64,000 nt of DNA. Origin: Streptomyces sp. GSL17-111. Lineage in GTDB: Bacteria; Actinomycetota; Actinomycetes; Streptomycetales; Streptomycetaceae. Location of the stretch: assembly GCF_037911585.1 (NCBI RefSeq), contig NZ_JBAJNS010000001.1:2045001-2109000 (forward strand), read 5' to 3'. Numbering within the stretch: position 1 is the first letter of the stretch; the number at the start of each line of letters is the position of its first letter. The translations under genes were made by a program, and so were the position numbers. Under the pieces are notes generated by a model, which was given only the letters and a program-made list of their open reading frames with translations, was not told where the DNA came from and ran no database searches. Below, one piece after another: positions 16,021 through 24,117 of this stretch.

Positions 16021-16878
16021 TCAGGCGACCAGCTCGCCGAAGCACTCCTGCTCGTCCCGGCCCCGGGCGAGCACCTCGTCGTCCCGCAGCCGGCGCAGGG
16101 AACGCCAGATGCTGCTCTTCACCGTGCCGACGCTGATGCCGAGGATGTCGGCGATCTCCGGGTCGGTGCGGCCCTCGTAGTAGCGCAGCACGAGCATCGT
16201 GCGCTGCGGTTCGGGCAGCCGGGCGAGCGCCTGCCAGAGCACGGCGCGCAGCTCGGTGCCGCGCATGGCGTCGACGTCGCCGGTGGACGGCGTCTCCGGC
16301 AGCTCCTCGGTCGGGTACTCGTTGAGCTTCCGCCGACGCCAGGCGCTGATGTGCAGGTTCGTCATGGTGCGGCGCAGGTAGCCGCCGACGGCCGCCTTGT
16401 CGCTGATGCGGTCCCAGGCGCGGTAGGTGGAGAACAGCGCGCTCTGGAGGAGGTCCTCGGCCTCGAACCGGTCCCCGGTGAGGTGGAAGGCGGTCGCGTA
16501 GAGGGAGGCGCGGCGCTGCCGCACGTACTCGGTGAACTCGGCCTCGGAGAGCGCGGACGCCGTCGCGGGCGCCGCCTTCGCCGGGGTCGCCGCTGCCTGG
16601 ACGGCCTCCCCCCGGACGGCCTCCGCCACCTGCTGCGGGACGGGCGTCAGGTGGGCCGGACGTCGACCGGTGCCGCGAGCGCACCCCCGCCCGCTCACGG
16701 CACCGGGGTTCTCGGCGGTCAGGTGCGTGACGGCGCCGTGCGGCGCCGTGGTCTGACCGTTGTTGCGCTGGGCGGGAACCGAAGAGGTGTGACGGCGCGT
16801 GTGAAGGACTGTGCTGCCGTTCCCGGCGGACGACGCCGTCGTTGCGGTGTGTCCGCGCAGTTCGCGCAGTGCTGTCAT
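16021..16878 (-). CDS. sigQ: ECF-type sigma factor SigQ
   Basis: A 285-residue sigma factor. Region 2 (SLYATAFHLTGDRFEAEDLLQSALFSTYRAWDRI) and region 4 (ALARLPEPQRTMLVLRYYEGRTDPEIADILGISVGTVKSSIWRSL) are clear; the approximately 100-residue N-terminal extension is low-complexity. ATG 16878 follows GAAGGAGGCGCGAG. The divergent position next to afsQ1 identifies it as the sigQ homologue of S. coelicolor (SCO4908), which is under AfsQ1 control and modulates antibiotic production. The AfsQ1 box at 16965 supports this. Confidence 0.88.
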   Translation of the reverse strand: MTALRELRGHTATTASSAGNGSTVLHTRRHTSSVPAQRNNGQTTAPHGAVTHLTAENPGAVSGRGCARGTGRRPAHLTPVPQQVAEAVRGEAVQAAATPAKAAPATASALSEAEFTEYVRQRRASLYATAFHLTGDRFEAEDLLQSALFSTYRAWDRISDKAAVGGYLRRTMTNLHISAWRRRKLNEYPTEELPETPSTGDVDAMRGTELRAVLWQALARLPEPQRTMLVLRYYEGRTDPEIADILGISVGTVKSSIWRSLRRLRDDEVLARGRDEQECFGELVA

Positions 16879-16964
16879 CTCGCGCCTCCTTCGACCGAGC
16901 AGCCGTTCGCTTGCCGTGTGAAGAACACACTGCCGGGCCAGTTTCATCACCGGGTCCCCCGACT

Positions 16965-16980
16965 GTCACAGCGGTGTCAC
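16965..16980. promoter_or_regulatory. AfsQ1 binding box between sigQ and afsQ1
   Basis: GTCAC-N6-GTCAC exactly matches the published AfsQ1 motif form GTnAC-n6-GTnAC. It lies about 87 bp upstream of sigQ and 80 bp upstream of afsQ1. Confidence 0.82.
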
Positions 16981-17059
16981 AAGCGGCGTGGCCGTCCCGC
17001 CGAGGTCCGGACGGCCGGACGGTCGAACTCCCGCCCGTTGATGGGCCAGAATGACGCGC

Positions 17060-17737
17060 GTGCCTTTCCTGTTGCTGATCGAGGATGACGACGCAGTCCG
17101 TACCGCCCTGGAGATGGGTCTGACCCGCCAGGGTCACCGCGTGGTGACCGCTGCCTCCGGCGAGGACGGGCTCAAACTGCTGCGCGAGCAACGGCCGGAC
17201 CTGATCGTGCTGGACGTGATGCTGCCCGGCATCGACGGCTTCGAGGTCTGCCGCCGCATCCGCCGCACCGACCAGTTGCCGATCATCCTGCTGACGGCCC
17301 GCAGCGACGACATCGACGTCGTCGTGGGGCTGGAGTCGGGCGCCGACGACTACGTGGTCAAGCCCGTGCAGGGCCGGGTGCTGGACGCGCGCATCCGGGC
17401 CGTCATGCGGCGCGGCGAACGGGAGGCCAACGACGCGGCGACGTTCGGTGCGATCACCATCGACCGGGCCGCCATGACCGTGACGAAGAACGGCGAGGAC
17501 CTCCAGCTGACGCCGACCGAGCTGCGGCTGCTGCTGGAGCTGAGCCGCCGCCCCGGGCAGGCCCTGTCCCGGCAGCAGTTGCTGCGGCTGGTGTGGGAGC
17601 ACGACTACCTGGGCGACTCCCGGCTGGTGGACGCCTGCGTCCAGCGGCTGCGGGCGAAGGTCGAGGACGTGCCGTCCTCGCCGACGCTGATCCGTACCGT
17701 GCGCGGCGTCGGGTACCGCCTGGACGCTCCCCAGTGA
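17060..17737 (+). CDS. afsQ1: two-component response regulator AfsQ1
   Basis: A 225-residue OmpR-family regulator, the same length as S. coelicolor AfsQ1. The receiver domain has the acidic triad IEDDD, phosphoacceptor Asp52 in LIVLDVMLPG, and Lys in DYVVKPV. The C-terminal winged helix contains LTPTELRLLLELSRRPGQ and TVRGVGYRLD. GTG 17060 restores the N-terminus PFLLLIEDDD seen in AfsQ1. It controls sigQ and secondary-metabolism genes, notably on glutamate media in S. coelicolor. It overlaps afsQ2 by 4 nt. Confidence 0.93.
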   Translation: MPFLLLIEDDDAVRTALEMGLTRQGHRVVTAASGEDGLKLLREQRPDLIVLDVMLPGIDGFEVCRRIRRTDQLPIILLTARSDDIDVVVGLESGADDYVVKPVQGRVLDARIRAVMRRGEREANDAATFGAITIDRAAMTVTKNGEDLQLTPTELRLLLELSRRPGQALSRQQLLRLVWEHDYLGDSRLVDACVQRLRAKVEDVPSSPTLIRTVRGVGYRLDAPQ

Positions 17738-19320
17738 GCCCTGCCCCCGGCCGGATGCGGCACCGGCTGGCCGGGATACTGCCGAGCCTGCGGCTGCGAC
17801 TGGTCGTCGTGTTCGCGGTGACGGCGCTGTCGGCGGCCGTGGCCGTCAGCGGCATCGCCTACTGGCTCAACCGGGACGCCGTCCTCACCCGTACCCAGAA
17901 CGCCGCGCTGGACGACTTCCGCAAGATGCTCGGCGACCACGCCGGCACGCTGCCGCCGGAGCCGCGCTGCGACCAGCTGCGCGACGCGGCGAACGCGATG
18001 GCCGACACCACGCAGACCTACGAGGTCCTGCTCATCGACGAGCAGCCGGACGGCTCGCCGTGCGCGGTCACCTCCGACGACGGCTTCACCCTCGACGACG
18101 TGCCCCGCTCGCTCCAGGAGGCGGTGAACGAGGTCCGCCCACTGGACCAGGGCAACGACGCGCCCTACCACCTGTACTGGCAGCGCGTGACCCAGGACGG
18201 CACGCCGTACCTGGTGGCCGGGGCGACCGTCATCGGGGACGGGCCCACCGGCTATCTGCTCAAGTCACTGGAAGCGGAACAGGACGACCTCAACTCGCTG
18301 GCCTGGTCGCTGGCCATCGCCAGCGCCTTCGCCGTCCTCGGCTCGGCCCTGCTGGCCCAGGCGGCGGCGTCCACGGTGCTGCGCCCGGTGCAGCGCCTCG
18401 GAGAGGCGGCGCGACGGCTGGGCGAGGGCAAGCTGGACACCCGTCTCACCGTCTCGGGCACCGACGAACTGGCCGAGCTGTCGCGCACGTTCAACTCCGC
18501 CGCCGCCTCCCTGGAGCGACGGGTGGACGACCTGAGCGCGCGGGAGCAGTCCAGCCGCCGGTTCGTCGCCGACATGTCGCACGAGCTGCGCACCCCGCTG
18601 ACGGCCATCTCGGCCGTGACGGAGGTGCTGGAGGACGAGCAGGACAACCTGGACCCGATGATCGCCCCGGCCGTCGGCCTCGTCGTCAGCGAGACGCACC
18701 GGCTGAGCGAACTGGTGGAGAACCTGATGGAGGTCACCCGCTTCGACGCGGGCACGGCCCGGCTGGTGCTGGACGACGTCGACGTGGCCGAGCAGGTCAT
18801 GGCGTGCATGGACGCCCGCGCCTGGCTGGACGCCGTGGAGCTGGACGCGCCGCTGGGCGTCCGCGCGCGGCTGGACCCGCGCCGGCTGGACGTCATACTC
18901 GCCAACCTGATCGGGAACGCCCTCAAGCACGGCGGGTCCCCCGTACGGGTGGCCGTGCGCACCGAGCCGGCGCCGGACGGCGGCGAGCTCGTGGTGATCG
19001 AGGTGGCCGACCGGGGGCCGGGCATCCCGGAGTCCGTCCTGCCGCACGTCTTCGACCGGTTCTACAAGGCCAGCGCCTCCCGGCCGCGTTCGGAGGGCAG
19101 CGGGCTCGGGCTCTCCATCGCGCTGGAGAACGCGCACATCCACGGCGGGGAGATCACGGCGCGGAACGGCCCCGAGCGCGGTGCGGTCTTCACCCTGCGC
19201 CTCCCCCGGCACGCCGACCGGCTCGCCCCGGAGGACGCGGACACCGACAAGGGTGCGGAGGGTCCGGGTGCCGACGGCCACCGGCGGCAGGACGAAGGAA
19301 GCGGGGAGGAGAGCAGGTGA
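17734..19320 (+). CDS. afsQ2: sensor histidine kinase AfsQ2
   Basis: A 528-residue membrane kinase. Transmembrane helices lie at about residues 22-44 and 185-207 and flank an extracellular sensor domain. HAMP, a HisKA domain with His283 in ADMSHELRTPL, and a HATPase domain (NLIGNALKHGG, DRGPGIPE, GSGLGLSIA) follow. The C-terminal tail is acidic and Gly-rich. GTG 17734 overlaps the afsQ1 stop (GTGA). It phosphorylates AfsQ1; the signal is unknown from sequence. The next gene encodes its lipoprotein partner. Confidence 0.93.
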   Translation: MSPAPGRMRHRLAGILPSLRLRLVVVFAVTALSAAVAVSGIAYWLNRDAVLTRTQNAALDDFRKMLGDHAGTLPPEPRCDQLRDAANAMADTTQTYEVLLIDEQPDGSPCAVTSDDGFTLDDVPRSLQEAVNEVRPLDQGNDAPYHLYWQRVTQDGTPYLVAGATVIGDGPTGYLLKSLEAEQDDLNSLAWSLAIASAFAVLGSALLAQAAASTVLRPVQRLGEAARRLGEGKLDTRLTVSGTDELAELSRTFNSAAASLERRVDDLSAREQSSRRFVADMSHELRTPLTAISAVTEVLEDEQDNLDPMIAPAVGLVVSETHRLSELVENLMEVTRFDAGTARLVLDDVDVAEQVMACMDARAWLDAVELDAPLGVRARLDPRRLDVILANLIGNALKHGGSPVRVAVRTEPAPDGGELVVIEVADRGPGIPESVLPHVFDRFYKASASRPRSEGSGLGLSIALENAHIHGGEITARNGPERGAVFTLRLPRHADRLAPEDADTDKGAEGPGADGHRRQDEGSGEESR

Positions 19321-19967
19321 GGGCGGTCAAGCGCCGCGCGGCGTCCCGTGCCCGGTGGGCCGGGCGGATCGTGGCGGTGACGGTGGCGGGCGCGACGCTG
19401 GCGGGGTGCGGCATCCGCGCCACCCCCGTCCCGGTGGACGCCGGGTCGGCTCCGAGCCGGGTCGCCTGCGGGGTGCGCGGTGCGACGGGGGACCCCACCG
19501 AGGGCGCGAGCGAGGTGCGCATCGCCCTCGTGTGCAGCGGCCGGGTGGTGGACGTCCGGCGACGGCTGGAGCTCCCGTCCGGCGACGGCCCGCGCGACCG
19601 CGTCGCGCTGGCGCGCCTCCTGCTGGCGGAGCTGCGCCGTGACCCGGCCGAGGAGGAGCTGGCGGCCGGGTTCGCCACCGCCGTGCCGGGCGACCTGCGT
19701 GTCGCGGGGCCTGCGGAGGGCGACGAGCCGACCGCGCTGCGGCTGAGTCGGCCGCCCGCCGCCCTGCCGTCGTTCGCGCTGGCCCAGCTGGTGTGCACGT
19801 TCGCCGACACGCAGCTCGCGGACAGCGGCCGGGGCGTCCTGCTCGGCGGCCCGCCCGGCGGTCCGGGCGAGGCCACGGAGGAGGACAGCGAGCTGCGCCG
19901 GTACGAGTGCAACGCGGCCCTGCGGACGACGACCGAGTCGGCGGACTCGGCCGGGGTGCCACTCTGA
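19317..19967 (+). CDS. afsQ3: AfsQ3-type lipoprotein
   Basis: A 216-residue lipoprotein. It has a basic N-region (VKRRAASRARWAGR), a hydrophobic core (IVAVTVAGATLAG) and lipobox LAGC. GTG 19317 overlaps the afsQ2 stop (GTGA), giving a coupled afsQ1-afsQ2-afsQ3 unit as in S. coelicolor. The mature part has conserved Cys residues and acidic stretches but no enzyme motif. By position it is likely an extracytoplasmic accessory that tunes the AfsQ2 sensor. Confidence 0.83.
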   Translation: MRAVKRRAASRARWAGRIVAVTVAGATLAGCGIRATPVPVDAGSAPSRVACGVRGATGDPTEGASEVRIALVCSGRVVDVRRRLELPSGDGPRDRVALARLLLAELRRDPAEEELAAGFATAVPGDLRVAGPAEGDEPTALRLSRPPAALPSFALAQLVCTFADTQLADSGRGVLLGGPPGGPGEATEEDSELRRYECNAALRTTTESADSAGVPL

Positions 19968-20016
19968 CGGCCGACGGGCGGGAACCGGTGGGAGAGGGCC
20001 GGGCGTCGTTCTGCTC

Positions 20017-20646
20017 GTGCCCCCCGTGCAGCGCCACCGCCCCACCGGCCGAGCCGCCGTCCGCCTCCGGACGGCGGGACGTCTGCTGCTCGCCGGGTAC
20101 CTGCTCGCCGTCGGCTGGCTGACGCTGCGTCCGCGCGCGGTGCCGTGGGTGGAGCCGTCGAACGTCACCCTGTTCGCGACCGTCCGCTCCGCGTGGGCGG
20201 GCGGGCCCGCCGAGGCGCTCTCGACGCTGGGCGGTCAGCTGCTCCTGCTGGCGCCGCTCGGCGTGCTGCTGCCGCTGGCCTCGGGGGCGCTCGGGCCGCG
20301 CGCGGCGTCCTTCGTCCGCACGGTGCTGGCGACGGCGGCGATCTCGCTGGCCTTCGAGGTGGCCCGGACGTCGGTGCCGGGGCAGACCGGCGACGTGGAC
20401 GCCGTGCTCCTGAACGGCGCGGGCGCCGCGCTCGTGCACCTGGCGCTCTACCCGCTGGTGCGTCGGCGGCTGCGCCGGGCGGCCGTGGGGGACCCGGCTG
20501 TGCGGGACCTGAGGGACACGGCGGGGACATCCCCGCAGGGTGCGCAGGCCGGGCCGGGCGGGGCGGACGCGTACCGGCGGCGGGCCTGGGAGGAGACGTC
20601 TCAGGGGCGCACCCCGAGGACCCCGAGGGTGCGGATCGCCCCGTAG
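20017..20646 (+). CDS. VanZ-like membrane protein
   Basis: A 209-residue protein with a VanZ-like arrangement of about four hydrophobic segments (LLLAGYLLAVGWLTLRPR, LLLLAPLGVLLPLASG, TVLATAAISLAFEVART, AALVHLALYPLV). Conserved VanZ elements WVEPSNVTLF and TSVPGQTGDVDAVLLNGAGA are present. The soluble tail is charged. VanZ-family proteins are linked to glycopeptide tolerance only in some species; here the function is unknown. It may be read through from afsQ3, whose stop is 49 nt upstream. Confidence 0.82.
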   Translation: MPPVQRHRPTGRAAVRLRTAGRLLLAGYLLAVGWLTLRPRAVPWVEPSNVTLFATVRSAWAGGPAEALSTLGGQLLLLAPLGVLLPLASGALGPRAASFVRTVLATAAISLAFEVARTSVPGQTGDVDAVLLNGAGAALVHLALYPLVRRRLRRAAVGDPAVRDLRDTAGTSPQGAQAGPGGADAYRRRAWEETSQGRTPRTPRVRIAP

Positions 20647-20727
20647 AGGGAAGTCGGCGGGGGCGGCCCGCTCGTACGGTGGAACCGAGGACGCAAAAGC
20701 GTCGAAACCGTGCGAAGGAGGCCGACG

Positions 20728-20934
20728 ATGGCCGCGTTGTCAGGGATGTCGCGCCCCCGCGAGGGGCGGATGATCGCCGGGGTGTGCGCGGGGCTGGCCC
20801 GCAGGTTCGGGACGAGCGCCACGACGATGCGGGTGCTGTTCCTGGCCTCGTGCCTGCTGCCGGGACCCCAGTTCGTGCTGTACCTCGCCCTGTGGGTGCT
20901 GATGCCGCAGGACGAACACCGCCAGGCGTGGTGA
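20728..20934 (+). CDS. PspC domain protein
   Basis: A 68-residue PspC-domain protein: GRMIAGVCAGLARRFGTSATTMRVLFLASCLLPGPQFVLYLALWVLMP. It has one cytoplasmic amphipathic segment and one to two membrane helices. ATG 20728 follows GAAGGAGG with ideal spacing. PspC proteins sense or respond to envelope stress. A 16-bp direct repeat covers its last codons and stop. Confidence 0.9.
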   Translation: MAALSGMSRPREGRMIAGVCAGLARRFGTSATTMRVLFLASCLLPGPQFVLYLALWVLMPQDEHRQAW

Positions 20935-20957
20935 GAGGAGGCCGCCAGGCGTGGTGA
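20919..20957 (+). repeat. short direct repeat at the end of the PspC gene
   Basis: CCGCCAGGCGTGGTGA occurs at 20919-20934 and again at 20942-20957, with 7 bp between the copies. The first copy contains the PspC stop codon, so this looks like a 23-bp tandem duplication of the gene end. Confidence 0.8.
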
Positions 20958-21014
20958 CACGGCAGCGGCCCGGTGCGCGGCGCGGGGGCGTCGGCGACCG
21001 GGCCGGGGAGCCGA

Positions 21015-21048
21015 CGGAGGGCGGCCCGCCGTGACGGGCCGCCCTCCG
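21015..21048. terminator. bidirectional hairpin between PspC gene and secreted-protein gene
   Basis: Perfect 14-bp stem CGGAGGGCGGCCCG (21015-21028) with complement 21035-21048 and 6-nt loop CCGTGA. It lies between convergent genes. Confidence 0.78.
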
Positions 21049-21066
21049 CTGCGGCTCAGCGGTGGA

Positions 21067-21498
21067 TCAGAGGGGCAGGCCGCCCGTCAGACCGCCGAGG
21101 TCCCCGGAGGGCAGGCCGCCACCGGCCAGGTTGTCGGCGGAGAGCCCGCCGGAGAGCTGGTCGGTGGGCAGCGCGCCCTGGGCGAGCTGGTCCGTCGGCA
21201 GCCCGGCGCCCTGGAGCTGGCCGAGCAGCGGCAGACCGCCGAGGAGACCGCCGACCGGGTCCTGACCGGCGGCCGGGACGGCCCGGTCGCTGCTCTCCTG
21301 GACGGCACCGGCCGCCTGCGTGACGTCACCGGGAAGGTCCATGACCCGGTCCTCCACGCTGAGGTTCTGCACGTCCGCCGCCGCGTCCATGAGGTTGTCG
21401 GTGGGGCCCGCCGCGGAGGCGGTGCCCGCGGCCGTTGCGGCCATGGCGGCGCCGAGTGCGGCGACGCCAAGCGTCTTCCTGGGGATTCCCTTGCTCAT
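21067..21498 (-). CDS. small secreted Gly/Leu-rich protein
   Basis: A 143-residue protein with a signal peptide (SKGIPRK then TLGVAALGAAMAATAAGTASA, cleavage near ASA-AGP). The mature C-terminal half is built from short repeats such as GLPTDQLAQ/ALPTDQLSG/GLSADNLAG and GDLGGLTGG. No enzyme motif is visible. It may be a structural or cell-wall surface protein. ATG 21498 is chosen; a GTG two codons upstream is in frame. It resembles the secreted protein at 13481 in design. Confidence 0.75.
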   Translation of the reverse strand: MSKGIPRKTLGVAALGAAMAATAAGTASAAGPTDNLMDAAADVQNLSVEDRVMDLPGDVTQAAGAVQESSDRAVPAAGQDPVGGLLGGLPLLGQLQGAGLPTDQLAQGALPTDQLSGGLSADNLAGGGLPSGDLGGLTGGLPL

Positions 21499-21612
21499 GG
21501 TCACCAGAACCTAGTGAGCGCTCACCGGGGGCGGCAAACACCCCTCGGGCGGGCGGGGCGCCACCGGACGGGCCTCGGGGACGATTCCCGGCCACGCCCG
21601 GCGGGCCGGACG

Positions 21613-22782
21613 TCAGCCCTGGTAGGCGGCGGGGTCGCTGGTCAGGGAGTGGTCGGCGACCGTCTGGCGGAACAGCCAGGCGGACTTCAGCTCGGCGTAG
21701 CCGGGCTTGATCACGTCGTTGATCATCGCGAGACGTTCATCGAAAGGGATGAACGCGGATTTCATCGCGTTGACGGTGAACCACTGCATGTCGTCCAGCG
21801 TGTAGCCGAACGCCTCGACGAGGTGCGCGAACTCCCGCGTCATGCTCGTGCCGCTCATCAGCCGGTTGTCGGTGTTGACCGTGACCCGGTAGTGCAGCGT
21901 GCGCAGCAGCCCGATCGGGTGCTCGGCGTAGGAGGTCGCGGCGCCGGTCTGGAGGTTGGAGGTGGGGCACATCTCCAGCGGGATGCGCTTGTCCCGGACG
22001 TAGGCGGCCAGGCGGCCCAGCTCCACCGTCCCGTCGTCGGCGACCTTGACGTCGTCGACGATGCGCACGCCGTGTCCGAGTCGGTCCGCGCCGCACCACT
22101 GGAGCGCCTGCCAGATGGACGGCAGCCCGAAGGACTCCCCGGCGTGGATCGTGAAGTGGTTGTTCTCCCGCTTCAGGTACTCGAACGCGTCGAGGTGGCG
22201 GGTGGGCGGGTGGCCCGCCTCGGCGCCCGCGATGTCGAACCCGGCGACGCCGTTGTCCCGGTAGCGGTTGGCCAGCTCGGCGATCTCCAGCGCCCGCGCC
22301 GCGTGCCGCATCGCGGTGAGCAGCGCGGCGACCCGGATGCGGTGCCCGGCCCCGGCCGCGCGCCGCTCACCCTCGCGGAAGCCCTCGTTGACCGCCTCGA
22401 CGACCTCCTCCAGCGTCAGCCCGCCCTCCAGGTGCTGCTCGGGGGCGTAGCGCACCTCGGCGTAGACGACGCCGTCGGCGGCCAGGTCCTCCGCGCACTC
22501 GGCGGCCACCCGCACCAGGGCCGCACGGCTCTGCATGACGGCGACGGTGTGGGCGAACGTCTCCAGGTAGCGCTCCAGCGAGCCCGAGTCGGCGGCCTCG
22601 CGGAACCAGCGCCCCAGGGCCTCGGGCTCGGTCTCGGGCAGCCGGTCGTAGCCGGCGTCCCGGGCGAGGTCGACGACGGTGGCCGGCCGCAGGCCGCCGT
22701 CCAGGTGGTCGTGCAGGAGCACCTTGGGGGCGCGGCGGATCTGCTCCTCGGTCGGCTGGGTGGTGAAGGTCTCGCTTGTCAT
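21613..22782 (-). CDS. add: adenosine deaminase
   Basis: A 389-residue metal-dependent deaminase converting (deoxy)adenosine to (deoxy)inosine. Zinc ligands and catalytic residues are visible in LLHDHLDGG near the N-terminus, TIHAGES in the middle, DRLGHGVR and [11 protein letters not shown]. The length is at the upper end for bacterial members. ATG 22782 lies 6 nt after TACAGT (minus strand, 22794-22789), so the mRNA would be leaderless. The upstream palindrome at 22798 ties it to pnp, deoC and the nucleoside transporter; its product inosine is a PNP substrate. Confidence 0.94.
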   Translation of the reverse strand: MTSETFTTQPTEEQIRRAPKVLLHDHLDGGLRPATVVDLARDAGYDRLPETEPEALGRWFREAADSGSLERYLETFAHTVAVMQSRAALVRVAAECAEDLAADGVVYAEVRYAPEQHLEGGLTLEEVVEAVNEGFREGERRAAGAGHRIRVAALLTAMRHAARALEIAELANRYRDNGVAGFDIAGAEAGHPPTRHLDAFEYLKRENNHFTIHAGESFGLPSIWQALQWCGADRLGHGVRIVDDVKVADDGTVELGRLAAYVRDKRIPLEMCPTSNLQTGAATSYAEHPIGLLRTLHYRVTVNTDNRLMSGTSMTREFAHLVEAFGYTLDDMQWFTVNAMKSAFIPFDERLAMINDVIKPGYAELKSAWLFRQTVADHSLTSDPAAYQG

Positions 22783-22788
22783 CTTCGT

Positions 22789-22794
22789 ACTGTA
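22789..22794 (-). promoter_or_regulatory. -10 hexamer of leaderless add promoter
   Basis: TACAGT on the minus strand, 6 nt before the ATG. The regulon palindrome starts 3 bp further upstream. Confidence 0.6.
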
Positions 22795-22797
22795 GTC

Positions 22798-22809
22798 CTA
22801 CGCGCGTAG
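22798..22809. promoter_or_regulatory. nucleoside-regulon palindrome upstream of add
   Basis: Perfect CTACGCGCGTAG in the spacer of the add promoter. Identical to the copies upstream of pnp (1216) and the nucleoside ABC operon (35435). Confidence 0.75.
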
Positions 22810-22894
22810 ATCACGCGAGAGTGAGTCTCCCGGTGAGACTCCGGCGTGGCCCCGGACGGCGCTCTCGGTCGCCCCGGGGCCGCACCGGGGCGCG

Positions 22895-23767
22895 TCAGCC
22901 CAGCCCGAGCGTCGCCGTGATCCGGTCGGCCATGCCCCGCTCGCCGAGGGCGTTGGGGTGGACCGGCACGTAGTTCGTCCCCCCGAACGCCGGCTCGATC
23001 CAGCGGGTGCCGGGCGGCGCGCAGGCGTCGTGCCCCTCGGAGGCGGCCGACTGGTCGACGTAGGTCACGCCGGTGGCGTCCGCCGCCCGCTCGATCACGT
23101 CGTTCAGCGTGGCCTGGAGTTCCCGCAGGTAGGGGACGTCGCCCCGGGCCACGGGCATGGCCGGGAAGCAGCCGCCCGACGCGGGGAGGATCCACGGGTA
23201 GCCGGAGATCGCCACCCGCGCGTTCGGCGCCTTCTCCTTGACCTGCTTCAGCGCCTCCGTGACGTTGTCGTAGGTGCCGGTCCGCACGGCGTCGGCGAAC
23301 GTGTCGCCGTAGAGGTCCGCGCACGGGCTGCCGTGGCCGAGGGTGAGGAGGCCCACCGAGCCGCAGGCGAGCACGGCGCTGATGAAGGTGTTGTTGTCGT
23401 TGCCGCCGATCGTCATGGTGACGAGGTCGGTGGTGTCGGACAGGGCGTCCAACTGCGGTGCCACACCGGGGAACTGGGATTCGGTGAAGTTGCTCGTCTG
23501 CGCCCCGCCGCAGCTCACGTCGGTGAGGGCGTACCCCTGGTCCGCCGCGATGGCGTGCGCGAAGTTGTCCGCCGCCTGGGTGCACAGCGGGTTGCTTCCC
23601 TCCGCCAGCGGCAGGATGCCGGAACCGGAGCTGAAGCTGTCGCCGAGGTTCACGTAGTCGAGTGCGGGGGCTGTGGCCGTCGAGGTGCCGGTACCGGCCG
23701 TGGCGGCGAGCCCGAGGGCCACGGCGATGACGGCGGCGGCGCGGCGCAGGCGGCGTGCGGGGGGCAT
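22895..23767 (-). CDS. secreted SGNH/GDSL-family esterase or lipase
   Basis: A 290-residue secreted hydrolase. The signal peptide (RRLRRAAAVIAVALGLAATAGTGTSTA) is followed by block I GDSFSSGSG with the nucleophile Ser, the GGND block III, and the HPNALGE block V carrying the catalytic His. Several Cys residues fit the disulfide-bonded SGNH fold of streptomycete extracellular lipases. ATG 23767 follows GAAAGG. The upstream 14-bp palindrome at 23879 may be a TetR-type operator. Substrate unknown. Confidence 0.9.
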   Translation of the reverse strand: MPPARRLRRAAAVIAVALGLAATAGTGTSTATAPALDYVNLGDSFSSGSGILPLAEGSNPLCTQAADNFAHAIAADQGYALTDVSCGGAQTSNFTESQFPGVAPQLDALSDTTDLVTMTIGGNDNNTFISAVLACGSVGLLTLGHGSPCADLYGDTFADAVRTGTYDNVTEALKQVKEKAPNARVAISGYPWILPASGGCFPAMPVARGDVPYLRELQATLNDVIERAADATGVTYVDQSAASEGHDACAPPGTRWIEPAFGGTNYVPVHPNALGERGMADRITATLGLG

Positions 23768-24117
23768 GGGGAGACCTTTCGTCAGACCTGTGGGGGCCCG
23801 GCACGGCGCGGCAGGACGGACGGCACCCGGGGTCCGCCGTACGGTGGGGAGCGTGCAGCCGTGCACGGGCCGGTACTTACTGACCGGTCAGTTGCGCTCC
23901 ATCGTGGGGCCGCCGCCGCGCCGGCGACATGGGCACGCGCACAGACTCCGCCCCCACCCCTGTGCCCGCTCCCAACCAACCCCGCGCCCCTACCCGCGTG
24001 ATGACCGCGCCACCGCCGCCGCGCCACGCCCCGGACCCGGCCGTGGGGGTGGGGTTGTGGGCGGGGGGCGGGGGGACGAGACTCGGGCGTGCCGCATCCC
24101 GAACCGCGAGGACCCGC
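23768..24117. other. 350-bp divergent intergenic region
   Basis: No gene supported. It holds the TetR-like palindrome at 23879 and G/C homopolymer runs (24043-24075). It carries the promoters of the esterase (minus) and the lactate-oxidase-type gene (plus), but no convincing -10/-35 pair could be chosen. Confidence 0.5.
23879..23892. promoter_or_regulatory. TetR-type operator candidate
   Basis: ACTGACCGGTCAGT is a perfect 14-bp palindrome containing the TGACCGGTCA core often seen in TetR-family operators. It lies 112 bp upstream of the esterase gene. The cognate regulator is not adjacent. Confidence 0.5.
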
